NCBI GenBank assembly: GCA_021780315.1
Contig: JAJXYY010000047.1
Span: forward strand, 186,001 to 250,000
Reading direction: 5' to 3'
Origin: Acidobacteriota bacterium
GTDB taxonomy: Bacteria; Acidobacteriota; Terriglobia; Terriglobales; Acidobacteriaceae
Length of the DNA stretch: 64,000 bases
Shown here: one piece after another, positions 15,974 to 23,860 of the stretch
Numbering within the stretch: position 1 is the first letter of the stretch
Layout of the letters: each line of letters starts with the position of its first letter
Translations under genes and position numbers: made by a program
Notes under the pieces: model-generated
Database searches by the model: none
Told to the model about the DNA's origin: nothing
Seen by the model: only the letters and a program-made list of their open reading frames with translations

Positions 15974-16609
15974 ATGCCACTTCCGCCCACCCTTCGCCCT
16001 ACCGACGCCCTACTCATCATCGACCTCCAAAACGACTTCTGCCCCGACGGCTCCCTGCCTGTCCAGCATGGCGACGCAATCGTCCCCCTCATCAACACCC
16101 TCACTCCCCGCTTCCCGCACACGATCTTTACCCAGGACTGGCATCCCTCCCACCACATCTCCTTCGCCTCCACCCACCCCGGCACCCAGCCATACCAAAC
16201 CATCCAGGCCCCCTACGGCACGCAAACTCTCTGGCCCGATCACTGCCTCCAACACTCCCCCGGCGCAGACCTCCATCCCCACCTCCACATCCCCCCCACC
16301 GCACACATCCTCCGCAAAGGCTTCCGCCAGCACATAGACTCCTACTCCGCCTTCCTCGAAAATGACCGCCTCACCCCCACCGGCCTCGCCGACCACCTCC
16401 ACCAGCACCACCTCACCCGCCTCTTCCTCTGCGGCCTCGCCTACGACTTCTGCGTCCGCTACTCCGCCATCGACGGCCGCACCCTCGGCTTCGAAACCAT
16501 CGTCCTCGAAGACGCCACCCGCGCCGTCAATCTCTCCAACTCCGTCGCCGAAACCCACGCAGCCCTCGCCGCCGCCGGCATTCCCCGCATCCAATCCACA
16601 ACCCTATGA
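15974..16609 (+). CDS. pncA: Nicotinamidase/pyrazinamidase
   Basis: This 211-residue isochorismatase-fold amidase converts nicotinamide to nicotinate in NAD salvage. It shows D-L-Q-N-D-F-C near the start (catalytic Asp), the metal site in T-Q-D-W-H-P-S-H-H, a catalytic Lys in the R-K-G-F segment, and the nucleophile Cys in Y-D-F-C-V-R-Y. Nicotinate phosphoribosyltransferase, which uses its product, is encoded 37 kb away at 52664. The frame is open far upstream through mccB antisense sequence; the ATG at 15974 gives the family N-terminus. A TATAGT box at 15892-15897, 76 nt upstream, may be the promoter, divergent from mccB. The stop overlaps the next ATG (ATGA). Confidence 0.94.
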   Translation: MPLPPTLRPTDALLIIDLQNDFCPDGSLPVQHGDAIVPLINTLTPRFPHTIFTQDWHPSHHISFASTHPGTQPYQTIQAPYGTQTLWPDHCLQHSPGADLHPHLHIPPTAHILRKGFRQHIDSYSAFLENDRLTPTGLADHLHQHHLTRLFLCGLAYDFCVRYSAIDGRTLGFETIVLEDATRAVNLSNSVAETHAALAAAGIPRIQSTTL

Positions 16610-16980
16610 CCGACTCTACCCCCAACCCAACCCCCAACCAACCCTGGATCGCCACCCAGGCCACCATCACCACCTGCCGCTACCAGTCCCCCGGCCTCAG
16701 CACCCTCGCCTTCGGCTTCCAGACCACCCAGAGATTCCTCATCACCTTCGACTACTACGCCCACGGCCGCCTCCACTCCGGCCAGTTCCAATCCCCCACC
16801 GCCATCCCCCAAAACCAGCGCATCCCTATCACCTATAATCCACTCGACCCCCAACAAAACAGCCGCACCCACGGCCCCAACGCCACCCCCACCACCCGCC
16901 CACCCCTCATCGCCATCGGCATCACCGGCTCCATCCTCCTCTCGCTCCTCTGGCTAACCCTCCTCCGCACCTGCAACTGA
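16606..16980 (+). CDS. DUF3592-type membrane protein
   Basis: This 124-residue protein has an extracytoplasmic-looking beta-rich middle (A-T-I-T-T-C-R-Y...F-L-I-T-F-D-Y-Y-A-H-G-R-L-H-S-G-Q-F) and one C-terminal membrane helix (about 98-119). The pattern x-A-x-I-x-x-C-x-Y...Y-x-V-x-G with the P-I-x-Y-N-P-x-x-P ending resembles DUF3592, a family without known function. Its ATG overlaps the pncA stop by 4 nt, so the two are translationally coupled. A link to nicotinamide salvage is not otherwise supported. The N-terminus is Pro/Asn/Thr-rich and probably disordered. Confidence 0.72.
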   Translation: MTDSTPNPTPNQPWIATQATITTCRYQSPGLSTLAFGFQTTQRFLITFDYYAHGRLHSGQFQSPTAIPQNQRIPITYNPLDPQQNSRTHGPNATPTTRPPLIAIGITGSILLSLLWLTLLRTCN

Positions 16981-16990
16981 CCCCAGGCCC

Positions 16991-17024
16991 TCTACTCCCT
17001 ATTCCCTACCCCCTACTCCCTGCC
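16991..17024. repeat. 7-bp repeat supplying the stop codon of the HD gene
   Basis: TCTACTCCCTATTCCCTACC, followed by CCCTACTCCCTGCC, forms a run of about four 7-bp units. Read on the minus strand, GGC-AGG-GAG-TAG inside this repeat encodes the last three residues and the stop of the HD-domain gene. The repeat therefore forms the gene's 3' end. Confidence 0.7.
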
Positions 17025-17621
17025 TTCAAGCCCCAACTCCCCAGCCCGCTCCTGCATCGCACGCAGACAATTCCCCACATGCTCCTCCACGCTCAACCCC
17101 AGCAACTCCGCGCCAACCGTAATGTCCTCGCGCTTCACCGCCCGCGCAAACGCCTTGTCCTTCATCTTCTTCAACACCCCTTTCACCTCAACATCCAGTA
17201 CGGACTTCGTCGGCTTCACCAGCGCGCACGCCGTCAAAAAACCCGCCAGCTCATCGCACGCAAACAGCGCCCGCTCCAGATGGCTCTCCCGTGCCACCCC
17301 CGAGTAGTCCGCATGCGCCAGAATCGCCTGCAGCACGCTCTCCGGCCAGCCCAACTCCCGCAAATGCTTCACCCCCACAAACGGATGCTCTTCCAGCGAA
17401 GGATGCCGCTCATAGTCCATGTCATGCAGCAGCCCCGCGCTCGCATACCGCGCCACCAACTCCGCAGCCTCAGCACCTTCCAGCCCCAGCCGCGCCGCCT
17501 CCTTCACCCCATACGCCTCCGTACACACCGACACCGCCAGCCCATGCTTCCGCAGACTCTCGCCCTGCGTCCACTCCTCCAGCAACGCCAACGCATCCGC
17601 CCGCCCAAACTGCTCAATCAT
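17013..17621 (-). CDS. HD-domain protein (putative phosphohydrolase)
   Basis: This protein of about 202 residues has an HD fold: H-G-L-A-V near the start, the core H-D pair in A-G-L-L-H-D-M-D-Y, then E-H-P-F-V-G and A-H-A-D-Y-S-G. These resemble the small HDIG-type hydrolases of nucleotides. The substrate is not identifiable, and the C-terminus is helical and charged. Two possible Met starts lie 6 nt apart; GGAGGAG is 6 nt before the second (17621), which is preferred over 17627. The last codons and stop come from a 7-bp repeat, so the original C-terminus may have been altered. It is convergent with the DUF3592 gene. Confidence 0.82.
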   Translation of the reverse strand: MIEQFGRADALALLEEWTQGESLRKHGLAVSVCTEAYGVKEAARLGLEGAEAAELVARYASAGLLHDMDYERHPSLEEHPFVGVKHLRELGWPESVLQAILAHADYSGVARESHLERALFACDELAGFLTACALVKPTKSVLDVEVKGVLKKMKDKAFARAVKREDITVGAELLGLSVEEHVGNCLRAMQERAGELGLEGRE

Positions 17622-17843
17622 GCTCATCTCCTCCGCTTCCTTTTCCCTGCTCTACACCCTAAGCCCTGCTTTTCAAGTTACCATCTTGGTTCATCTTCGG
17701 TTTTTTTAGGCATTTCGATAATAATCAACGGGTTTCCCCTTGACTCTTCAGTTACCCAGTGTCACTCTAGGCACATCACACCTGTTCCGTTATCGGACGT
17801 GTGTGTGGGTCCTTGCTCTGGGTCCCTTCGCTACACACAACTT

Positions 17844-18377
17844 ATGGCAACCATGATGGCGTCCGTCGAACAGCGAGAGGTCTTGCGCTGTGACCATTGC
17901 AGCCTCGTGCAATTCCGCTCAGCGTCTGCTCTCTGCCGGCGCTGCCGCAAGTCCCTCGAAGTTGAGGAACCGGAACCCGCACCGGCTCCACTCACCCTCG
18001 TCCCAGCACAACCTGTCGCAGAAGGTGGCCTCCAGGTCGCCACAGCTGTCCGCGACCTCCGTCACGTGCGCAACCTCTCCCAGCGTCAGCTCGCCGCGCG
18101 CATGAACGTGCCGCGCACCTACATCTCCAAGATCGAGAACGGCAAGGCCATGCCCACCCTCTCCTCGCTCGACCGGCTGGCCAAGGCCCTCCAGGTGGAC
18201 ATCTCTGCCCTCCTGCGCGACGCCAACACCCGCCACCGCGACGAGACCGCCGTCCTCATGACCGACCCCTTCCTTGCCGAGATCGCCGCATACACCTCCC
18301 AGCTCGACGCCCTCCAGCGCTCCATCTTCCTCAATCACGTACGCGAGCTCGCCGCAGGCCGTCGCCGCACCGCATAA
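17844..18377 (+). CDS. XRE-family regulator with N-terminal zinc ribbon
   Basis: This 177-residue protein carries an N-terminal zinc ribbon with four Cys (C-D-H-C and C-R-R-C, about residues 16-37). A Pro/Ala linker follows, then a helix-turn-helix of Cro/CI type (S-Q-R-Q-L-A-A-R...P-R-T-Y-I-S-K-I-E-N-G-K, about 88-117) and a helical C-terminus. It is probably a DNA-binding regulator; the zinc ribbon fusion is uncommon. The long open frame to the left (from 17079) is antisense to the HD gene. TACACA six bases before the ATG resembles the leaderless pattern, but its last base is off. A perfect 16-bp inverted repeat follows between this gene and uppS. Confidence 0.87.
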   Translation: MATMMASVEQREVLRCDHCSLVQFRSASALCRRCRKSLEVEEPEPAPAPLTLVPAQPVAEGGLQVATAVRDLRHVRNLSQRQLAARMNVPRTYISKIENGKAMPTLSSLDRLAKALQVDISALLRDANTRHRDETAVLMTDPFLAEIAAYTSQLDALQRSIFLNHVRELAAGRRRTA

Positions 18378-18402
18378 CCGCTTCAGGGCTCCACACACAG
18401 AA

Positions 18403-18453
18403 ATCAGGCGAACCATGCTAGGCTCTCTCCAAGCCAGGCATGGTTCGCCTGAT
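18403..18453. promoter_or_regulatory. Perfect 16-bp inverted repeat upstream of uppS
   Basis: ATCAGGCGAACCATGC (18403-18418) and GCATGGTTCGCCTGAT (18438-18453) are exact reverse complements around a 19-nt loop that can itself pair (GGCT/AGCC). It could terminate the upstream regulator gene, attenuate uppS, or be a binding site for a dimeric repressor such as the regulator just upstream. No T-run follows. The earliest uppS ATG (18440) lies in the right arm. Confidence 0.7.
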
Positions 18454-18523
18454 CTCCTTGCTCCCCCGCGCTTCATTGCACAGCCCAAAGCGGTATGCTA
18501 GCGTCAGAGATTGCGAGGTAGCT

Positions 18524-19474
18524 TTGCGCGCACCCAACACCAGCCGCGACCCCAACCACCAGCCGTCCCGACTCCACGAGCTCTCGCCCGAGGAGCAGGC
18601 AGCGTACGCGCAGTTGGACCCCACCCGCATTCCCCAGCACGTCGCCATCATCATGGACGGCAACGGACGCTGGGCCGGCAAGCGAGCCCTCAAACGCTTC
18701 CTCGGTCACCAGCAAGGGGCCGAATCCGTTCAGTTCGTCGTCGAAACCGCCTCCCGCATCGACCTTCCCTTCCTCACCCTCTACGCCTTCTCCATCGAAA
18801 ACAATCTGCGCCGGCCAAAGTCTGAAGTCAGCTTCCTCATGAAGCTGCTCAAGAGCTACCTCATCGGAAACGTCCAGCGCATGAACGACAACAACGTCCG
18901 CATGGCCTACATCGGACGCACCCACGACCTCCCGCAGGAGGTTCAGGACACCATGCAGTGGGCCTCTGAGTCCACCGCCAAAAACACCGGAACCACCCTC
19001 ACCCTCGCCCTCAACTACGGAGCACGTTCCGAAATCGTCGACGCCGTCCGCAGCATCCTAACCAACCTCACCACCGAAGCCCACACCCGCGGCTGCTCCG
19101 TCGAAGACCTCCTCGGTGCCGGTGCCCTCGACTCCCTCGACGAGTCCGACATCAGCCGCAACCTCTACACCGCCCACATGCCCGACCCCGACCTCATCAT
19201 CCGAACCTCCGGCGAGCAGCGCATCTCCAACTTTCTCCTCTGGCAGATCGCCTACGCCGAATTCCTCGTCACCGATCGCCTCTGGCCCGACTTCCGCGGA
19301 CTCCACCTCCTCGAATCCATCGCCGAGTTCCAGCGCCGCGACCGCCGCTTCGGCGGACTCAACGACACCCCCACCGACGAGAAGATCGACACCCTCGAAC
19401 CCGCCGATCAGGTCGCCGCAGAAATCTCCGACCGCCTCGCACCCCAACCCACCCCCACCCTCTCCCGCCGCTAA
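18524..19474 (+). CDS. uppS: Isoprenyl (undecaprenyl) diphosphate synthase
   Basis: This cis-prenyltransferase makes undecaprenyl diphosphate, the lipid carrier for wall and O-antigen synthesis. The catalytic block I-M-D-G-N-G-R-W-A, the L-T-L-Y-A-F-S-I-E-N segment and the R-T-S-G-E-Q-R-I-S-N-F-L-L-W-Q motif are all present. The start is uncertain. The frame opens with ATG 18440 inside an inverted repeat and gives 344 residues. TTG 18524 has GAGG seven nt upstream and gives about 316, closer to the family, and is preferred. It begins the classical uppS-cdsA-dxr-rseP envelope cluster. The C-terminal tail is longer than usual by about 40 residues. Confidence 0.93.
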   Translation: MRAPNTSRDPNHQPSRLHELSPEEQAAYAQLDPTRIPQHVAIIMDGNGRWAGKRALKRFLGHQQGAESVQFVVETASRIDLPFLTLYAFSIENNLRRPKSEVSFLMKLLKSYLIGNVQRMNDNNVRMAYIGRTHDLPQEVQDTMQWASESTAKNTGTTLTLALNYGARSEIVDAVRSILTNLTTEAHTRGCSVEDLLGAGALDSLDESDISRNLYTAHMPDPDLIIRTSGEQRISNFLLWQIAYAEFLVTDRLWPDFRGLHLLESIAEFQRRDRRFGGLNDTPTDEKIDTLEPADQVAAEISDRLAPQPTPTLSRR

Positions 19475-19592
19475 GCACCCTTCTGCACCATCCCCTGAAC
19501 CCCACCGGACCGGAGTGTGCCACACCAGCTCGTGTCCCACTCCCTCCTATACCCCGTTCTTGCCTTCCTCCGTATATCCTAAGTAGCGGCCT

Positions 19593-20438
19593 ATGAAACG
19601 CATCCTGACCGCTGTCCTCCTTATCGCCGTCGTCTTTGCCCTCATCTTCTTCGGGCAGCTCTGGATGCTCACGCTCGTCGCCGCCCTCGTCGCCGAACTG
19701 GCCGCATACGAGTACCTCCAACTCGCCCGAACCAAAGACTCCTCCATCCCCGCCTGGTGGATGGCCATCGGCACCGCCCTCCTCTTCCTCGTCACGCTCC
19801 CCAACTGGCCCGTCGAGGCCCAACTCCCCGTTCTCAGTGCCCTTACCCTCCTCCTGCTTGGCTACAACGGCTTCAGCTCCCGCCTCGAACGCGTCCTCCC
19901 CGATACCGCCAAAGGCCTCTTCGGCCTCATCTACGTCGCCTACCCCCTCACCCTTCTCCCGCTCATGTGGAAGCGAGAAGACGGCCCCGCCCTCCTCCTC
20001 TTCCTCATGGTCTGCGTCTGGACCGGAGACATCGCAGCCCTCTACGTCGGTCGCAACTTCGGCCGCCGCAAACTAGCCCCCAAGCTCAGCCCCAACAAAA
20101 CCTGGGAAGGCGCCATCGCCTCCATCGCAGGCAGCGTCCTCGCCGCCGGACTGGTCATCCTCATAGGAGACCAGCTCACCGCTCGCGGCAACCTCCTGCT
20201 CCACATCTCCGAGCCCGTCTGGCAATCCCTTCTCCTCGCCGCCGTCCTCAACATCGCCGCCCAGCTGGGCGACCTGCTCGAGTCCGCCATCAAACGCGGC
20301 GCAGGCGTCAAAGACTCCGGCACCATGCTCCCCGGTCACGGAGGCATCCTCGACCGCATCGACGCCCTCCTCCTCGCCGCTCCCGTCCTCTGGTACGTCC
20401 TCCTCCTCAAAGACACCCTCGGCCTCGGCCGCTTCTAA
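19593..20438 (+). CDS. cdsA: Phosphatidate cytidylyltransferase
   Basis: This 281-residue polytopic membrane enzyme makes CDP-diacylglycerol for phospholipids. Multiple hydrophobic helices are followed by the conserved K-L-S-P-N-K-T-W-E-G and G-D-L-L-E-S-A-I-K-R-G-A-G-V-K-D-S-G...P-G-H-G-G-I-L-D-R-I-D signature, complete at the C-terminal end. It lies 118 nt after uppS in the standard order. The start at 19593 gives a basic N-terminus before the first helix, as expected. No ribosome site stands out. Composition and codon use match its neighbours. Confidence 0.95.
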   Translation: MKRILTAVLLIAVVFALIFFGQLWMLTLVAALVAELAAYEYLQLARTKDSSIPAWWMAIGTALLFLVTLPNWPVEAQLPVLSALTLLLLGYNGFSSRLERVLPDTAKGLFGLIYVAYPLTLLPLMWKREDGPALLLFLMVCVWTGDIAALYVGRNFGRRKLAPKLSPNKTWEGAIASIAGSVLAAGLVILIGDQLTARGNLLLHISEPVWQSLLLAAVLNIAAQLGDLLESAIKRGAGVKDSGTMLPGHGGILDRIDALLLAAPVLWYVLLLKDTLGLGRF

Positions 20439-20489
20439 CACCTCCACTCGACGCAACAAATCGCATCCCCGGGCTCCAGGAATCTGCCG

Positions 20490-20495
20490 TATAGT
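20490..20495 (+). promoter_or_regulatory. -10-like TATAGT, 6 nt before the small coiled-coil gene
   Basis: TATAGT-CAACCT-ATG follows the same six-base spacing as other candidate leaderless genes. It would give orf 20502 its own promoter inside the uppS-rseP cluster. Confidence 0.5.
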
Positions 20496-20501
20496 CAACC
20501 T

Positions 20502-20765
20502 ATGACGACCACAGCGAAATCCGTCGTAGATTCCTTGCGAGAAGTCGTGCAAGACCTTCTGGTTCCTGAACTCAGGGCAGTAAAGGTCTCCGTTGACACT
20601 CTCAAAACGGAGATGATTCTGCGCGATGAAAAGCTTGAGCAGTCGATCCGGCTTGGCCTCGAAAATGCAACCGCCGCCATCCGTCACCTGTCCGATAAAC
20701 TCGACTACGCGGGCGACTTGCGCGAGCGCCTCGCCTCATTGGAAGCTCGCCTCCCACGCCAGTAA
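20502..20765 (+). CDS. Small coiled-coil protein between cdsA and dxr
   Basis: This 87-residue, almost entirely helical and highly charged protein has heptad-like Leu/Val/Ile spacing (residues about 10-80). It has no membrane segment and no Cys or His. It would fold as a coiled coil, probably an oligomer. I do not recognise a family. It interrupts the otherwise standard cdsA-dxr order and has its own TATAGT box with leaderless spacing. Its DNA is less C-biased than cdsA and dxr, for example GAA/GAG-rich and AAA-rich codons, which suggests different age or expression. After it come a 17-nt direct repeat (AATAGTTTCCA-type) and a short hairpin. Confidence 0.68.
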   Translation: MTTTAKSVVDSLREVVQDLLVPELRAVKVSVDTLKTEMILRDEKLEQSIRLGLENATAAIRHLSDKLDYAGDLRERLASLEARLPRQ

Positions 20766-20820
20766 TAGTTTCCAAAGCCCAATAGTTTCCAGAGCCTACG
20801 TCGATAAGACTTGAAGACAA

Positions 20821-20843
20821 ATACGGTCGGCCTTGGACCGTAT
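20821..20843. terminator. Short hairpin before dxr
   Basis: ATACGGTC and GACCGTAT are perfect 8-bp arms around a 7-nt loop, 97 nt before dxr. There is no T-run, so termination is only a possibility. Upstream, two AATAGTTTCCA copies (20763-20795 region) form a direct repeat. Confidence 0.35.
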
Positions 20844-20939
20844 CCGCAAGCTTGGGTTGGATAACTCTCATTATCGTTGCAACAGTCGCATCGCTGAAAG
20901 AGAACCCCTAACCACCCTCAATCTGCGAAAATAGATCTC

Positions 20940-22139
20940 GTGAATAAGCAATTGAAAAAGCTAGCCATCCTCGGCTCTACCGGCTCCATCGGCACCTCCA
21001 CCCTCTCTATCTGCGAGTCCTTCCCCGACCGCTACCAGGTCGTCTCGCTCGCCGCTGGCTCCAACATCGATGCCGCCTTCGCCCAGTGCCAGCGCTGGCG
21101 TCCCAAAGTCATCTCCATCGCCACTGAGCAGCTAGCCGCCGAACTCTCCTCCCGCCTCTTTGCCGCAGGCATCACCGGCATCGAAGTCGTCTCCGGAACC
21201 GCCGGAACCATCCACGTCGCCACTCTCCCCGACGTCAACTTCGTCGTCTCCGCCATCGTCGGCGTAGCCGGACTCGAAGCCACCTACGCCGCCGTCTGCG
21301 CCGGAAAAACCATCGGCCTCGCCAACAAGGAGTGCCTCGTCGCCGCAGGCGAACTCATCATCGCCGCCGCCCAAAAGCACAACGTCGCACTCCTCCCCAT
21401 CGACTCCGAACACAACGCCGTCCACCAGTGCATGCGCGGCGGCACCCCCGCCGAAGTCCATCAGGTCTGGCTCACCGCCTCCGGTGGCCCTTTCCGCAAT
21501 ACCCCCATCGCAGACTTCGCGTCCATCACCCCCGCCCAGGCCCTCAAGCACCCCACCTGGGTCATGGGCCAGCGCATCACCATCGACTCCGCCACCATGA
21601 TGAACAAGGGCTTCGAAGTCATCGAAGCCTGCCGCCTCTTCCACCTGCCCCCAGACCAGGTCCGCGTCACCATCCACCCCCAGTCCACCGTCCACTCCCT
21701 CGTCGAATTCGTCGACGGCAGCATCCTCGCCCAGATCTCCGTCACCGACATGCGCCTCCCCATCCTCTACGCCCTTGCATACCCAGAGCGCGTCCCCGTC
21801 GCCAGCAAAGTCCCCCTCACCTTCGACCTCGCCTCCCTCGCTCACCTCGACTTCGCCCAGCCCGACCTCAACCGCTTTCCCTGCCTGCGTTTAGCCTACG
21901 AGGCCGCTGCCATCGGCGGTGACGCCTGCATCGCGCTCAACGCCGCAGACGAGATCGCCGTCGCCGCTTTCCTGTCTCATCAAATCCCCTTTCTCGGCAT
22001 CCCGCGTACAATCGAGGCTGTGCTTTCGCTCACCAAAGTCAATCATCCCCAGTCGATTCAGGATGTCTTGACCGCCGATGCAGCCGCACGCGAATGCGCC
22101 CAAAGCGTCATTGCGCAGCAGCTCACCGCCAGAGTCTAA
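20940..22139 (+). CDS. dxr: 1-deoxy-D-xylulose 5-phosphate reductoisomerase
   Basis: This 399-residue enzyme carries out the committed step of the MEP isoprenoid pathway, feeding UppS. The NADPH site G-S-T-G-S-I-G-T is at about 11-18. The linker N-K-E-C-L-V-A-A-G-E, the metal and substrate block P-I-D-S-E-H-N-A-V-H-Q-C, and the flexible lid region are all present. Start is GTG at 20940, which gives M-N-K-Q-L-K-K and the normal N-terminus. It lies 39 nt upstream of rseP, a conserved pairing, and is the target of fosmidomycin in this family. Confident call. Confidence 0.96.
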   Translation: MNKQLKKLAILGSTGSIGTSTLSICESFPDRYQVVSLAAGSNIDAAFAQCQRWRPKVISIATEQLAAELSSRLFAAGITGIEVVSGTAGTIHVATLPDVNFVVSAIVGVAGLEATYAAVCAGKTIGLANKECLVAAGELIIAAAQKHNVALLPIDSEHNAVHQCMRGGTPAEVHQVWLTASGGPFRNTPIADFASITPAQALKHPTWVMGQRITIDSATMMNKGFEVIEACRLFHLPPDQVRVTIHPQSTVHSLVEFVDGSILAQISVTDMRLPILYALAYPERVPVASKVPLTFDLASLAHLDFAQPDLNRFPCLRLAYEAAAIGGDACIALNAADEIAVAAFLSHQIPFLGIPRTIEAVLSLTKVNHPQSIQDVLTADAAARECAQSVIAQQLTARV

Positions 22140-22178
22140 TCACACCAGTTTTTTTCACTTGAGGTTTTCACTCCCCGT

Positions 22179-23537
22179 ATGTCGACAGTCATCCAGCTTG
22201 CCATCGTCCTCGGAATCATGGTCCTCGTCCATGAGTTCGGCCACTTCGCCGTCGCCAAACTCTGCGGCATCCGGGTCGAAGTCTTCTCCATCGGCTTCGG
22301 CAAGCGACTCTTCGGCTTCCGCCGCGGCGACACCGACTACCGCCTATCCCTCCTCCCCCTCGGCGGATACGTCAAAATGGCAGGCGACAACCCCGGCGAA
22401 GAAACCACCGGAGATCCCGGCGAGTTCAACGCGCATCCCCGCTGGCAGCGCATCTCCGTCGCCCTCGCAGGACCCTTCGCCAACTTCCTCCTCGCCATCG
22501 CCCTCATGACCGGAGTCTCCATGCTCCACAACGAGGTCCAGGAGTATATCGATGGCCCCGCACTCACCGACTACATCCCCGCCAACTCCCCAGCAGCCGC
22601 CACCGGCATCCGCTCCGGCGACCTCATCGTCCACTACGACACCATTGAAAATCCCACCTGGGATAACGTAGCCATCCGCTCCCTCCTCAATATCAACCAG
22701 TCCGTCGCCTTCTCCTTCCTCCACAACGGACAGCGCACCGACACCAAAATCTTTGTCGAATCCAAAGGCGGAGCCGACAACTTTTCCCTCGACAAACTCG
22801 GCCTCGTCCCCAGGATGCAGAACACCCCCGTCCAGGTCGAAGCCCTCGACCCCCGCAACCCCAACGCCCCCGCCGCCCGCGCCGGCCTCAAGCCCAAAGA
22901 CAAGATCGTCTCCATCGACGGCCTCCAGTTGCACTCCGTCGAAGCCCTCCTGGCCTACCTCCAGGATCGCGCAGGACAGCCCGCAAGCCTCACCATCCAG
23001 CGCAACGGCAACACCTTCCCCGTACTGCTCACCCCGGAGCTCTCCGACGCAGGCGACGGCGTCAAGCTCTACCGCATCGGCTTCCAGCCCGTCTTCCCGC
23101 CCGTCAAGGTTGAGCGCCTGCCCTTCGGCAAAGCCCTCGTCGCCTCCTGGCAGTTCAACAAAAAAGGCTCTCTCCTCATCGTCGAAGTCCTCAAGCGCAT
23201 GTTCACCCGTCAGGTCTCCGTGCGCTCCCTCTCCGGCCCCATCGGCATCGGAACCCAGATCCACCAGGCTGTCCAGATGCCCGGCTGGATGCCCCTCATC
23301 GGCCTCATGGCCTACATCTCCCTCAACCTCGGCATCTTCAACCTGCTCCCCATCCCCATCCTCGACGGCGGCATGATCCTCTTCCTCCTCATCGAGTCCG
23401 CCATGGGCCGCGACCTCAACCAACAGGTCAAGGAGCGCGTCTATCAGGTCGCCTTCGTCTGCCTCCTCGTCTTCGCCGCCATGGTCATCTTCAACGACAT
23501 CACCAAGCTCCCCGTCTTCAACCACCTCAAGCCCTGA
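22179..23537 (+). CDS. rseP: RIP metalloprotease RseP (site-2 protease)
   Basis: This 452-residue membrane zinc protease of family M50 has the active-site H18-E-F-G-H22 in the first helix. The third ligand motif L-P-I-P-I-L-D-G-G lies near the C-terminal end in a later helix. In between is a periplasmic stretch with two PDZ-like domains (around 120-200 and 210-290, with G-L-K-P-K-D-K-I-V-S-I-D-G). RseP cleaves anti-sigma factors and leftover signal peptides inside the membrane. No anti-sigma gene lies beside it. It follows dxr by 39 nt and ends the cluster; a 15-bp inverted repeat comes 36 nt after the stop. Confidence 0.95.
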   Translation: MSTVIQLAIVLGIMVLVHEFGHFAVAKLCGIRVEVFSIGFGKRLFGFRRGDTDYRLSLLPLGGYVKMAGDNPGEETTGDPGEFNAHPRWQRISVALAGPFANFLLAIALMTGVSMLHNEVQEYIDGPALTDYIPANSPAAATGIRSGDLIVHYDTIENPTWDNVAIRSLLNINQSVAFSFLHNGQRTDTKIFVESKGGADNFSLDKLGLVPRMQNTPVQVEALDPRNPNAPAARAGLKPKDKIVSIDGLQLHSVEALLAYLQDRAGQPASLTIQRNGNTFPVLLTPELSDAGDGVKLYRIGFQPVFPPVKVERLPFGKALVASWQFNKKGSLLIVEVLKRMFTRQVSVRSLSGPIGIGTQIHQAVQMPGWMPLIGLMAYISLNLGIFNLLPIPILDGGMILFLLIESAMGRDLNQQVKERVYQVAFVCLLVFAAMVIFNDITKLPVFNHLKP

Positions 23538-23573
23538 CACTACCTCAGCACGAAAAATCTCGGCCCCAAATAA

Positions 23574-23608
23574 CGATGGGTACGAACCACCAAGGTTCGT
23601 ACCCATCG
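23574..23608. terminator. Perfect 15-bp inverted repeat between rseP and a convergent gene
   Basis: CGATGGGTACGAACC (23574-23588) and GGTTCGTACCCATCG (23594-23608) pair perfectly around ACCAA. It sits between two converging genes, so a bidirectional terminator is the simplest reading, although no T-run follows on either strand. Confidence 0.55.
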
Positions 23609-23638
23609 CTCGTTTCACCCCTGCATCAAATCAATCCA

Positions 23639-23860
23639 CTACAAACGATCCCGCACAAACTCCACCACCAGATACCCGATCAGCGCCGCAATCAGGGCAA
23701 TCACCAGATTCGTCGCCGTAAATATATCGTTCAGTGCCCACAGCAACCCACGCCCCCGAGCCGCACCCGTTTGCGTGTACTCCCCCATCAGCAGGTTCGA
23801 GTAAAACAGAAAGACGATAAAGCCCGTCTCCGTCAACGCCCGCAATATGTTCTTCTGCAT
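23639..23860 (-). CDS. Small two-helix membrane protein, unknown
   Basis: This 73-residue protein has two predicted membrane helices (about 11-27 and 47-67) separated by a Gly/Thr/Arg loop, with a basic C-terminus (V-R-D-R-L). It starts directly after the stop codon of the DHH phosphoesterase gene with no gap, so translation coupling is likely. It converges on rseP. I do not recognise a family. Its short length makes the call depend on the clean hydrophobic pattern and tight spacing. Confidence 0.65.
   Translation of the reverse strand: MQKNILRALTETGFIVFLFYSNLLMGEYTQTGAARGRGLLWALNDIFTATNLVIALIAALIGYLVVEFVRDRL

Noticed and set aside
18440..18523. ATG 18440 as the start of uppS
   Set aside because: It lies in the right arm of a perfect inverted repeat, lacks a ribosome site and adds 28 residues not typical of the family. 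It is kept only as an alternative.
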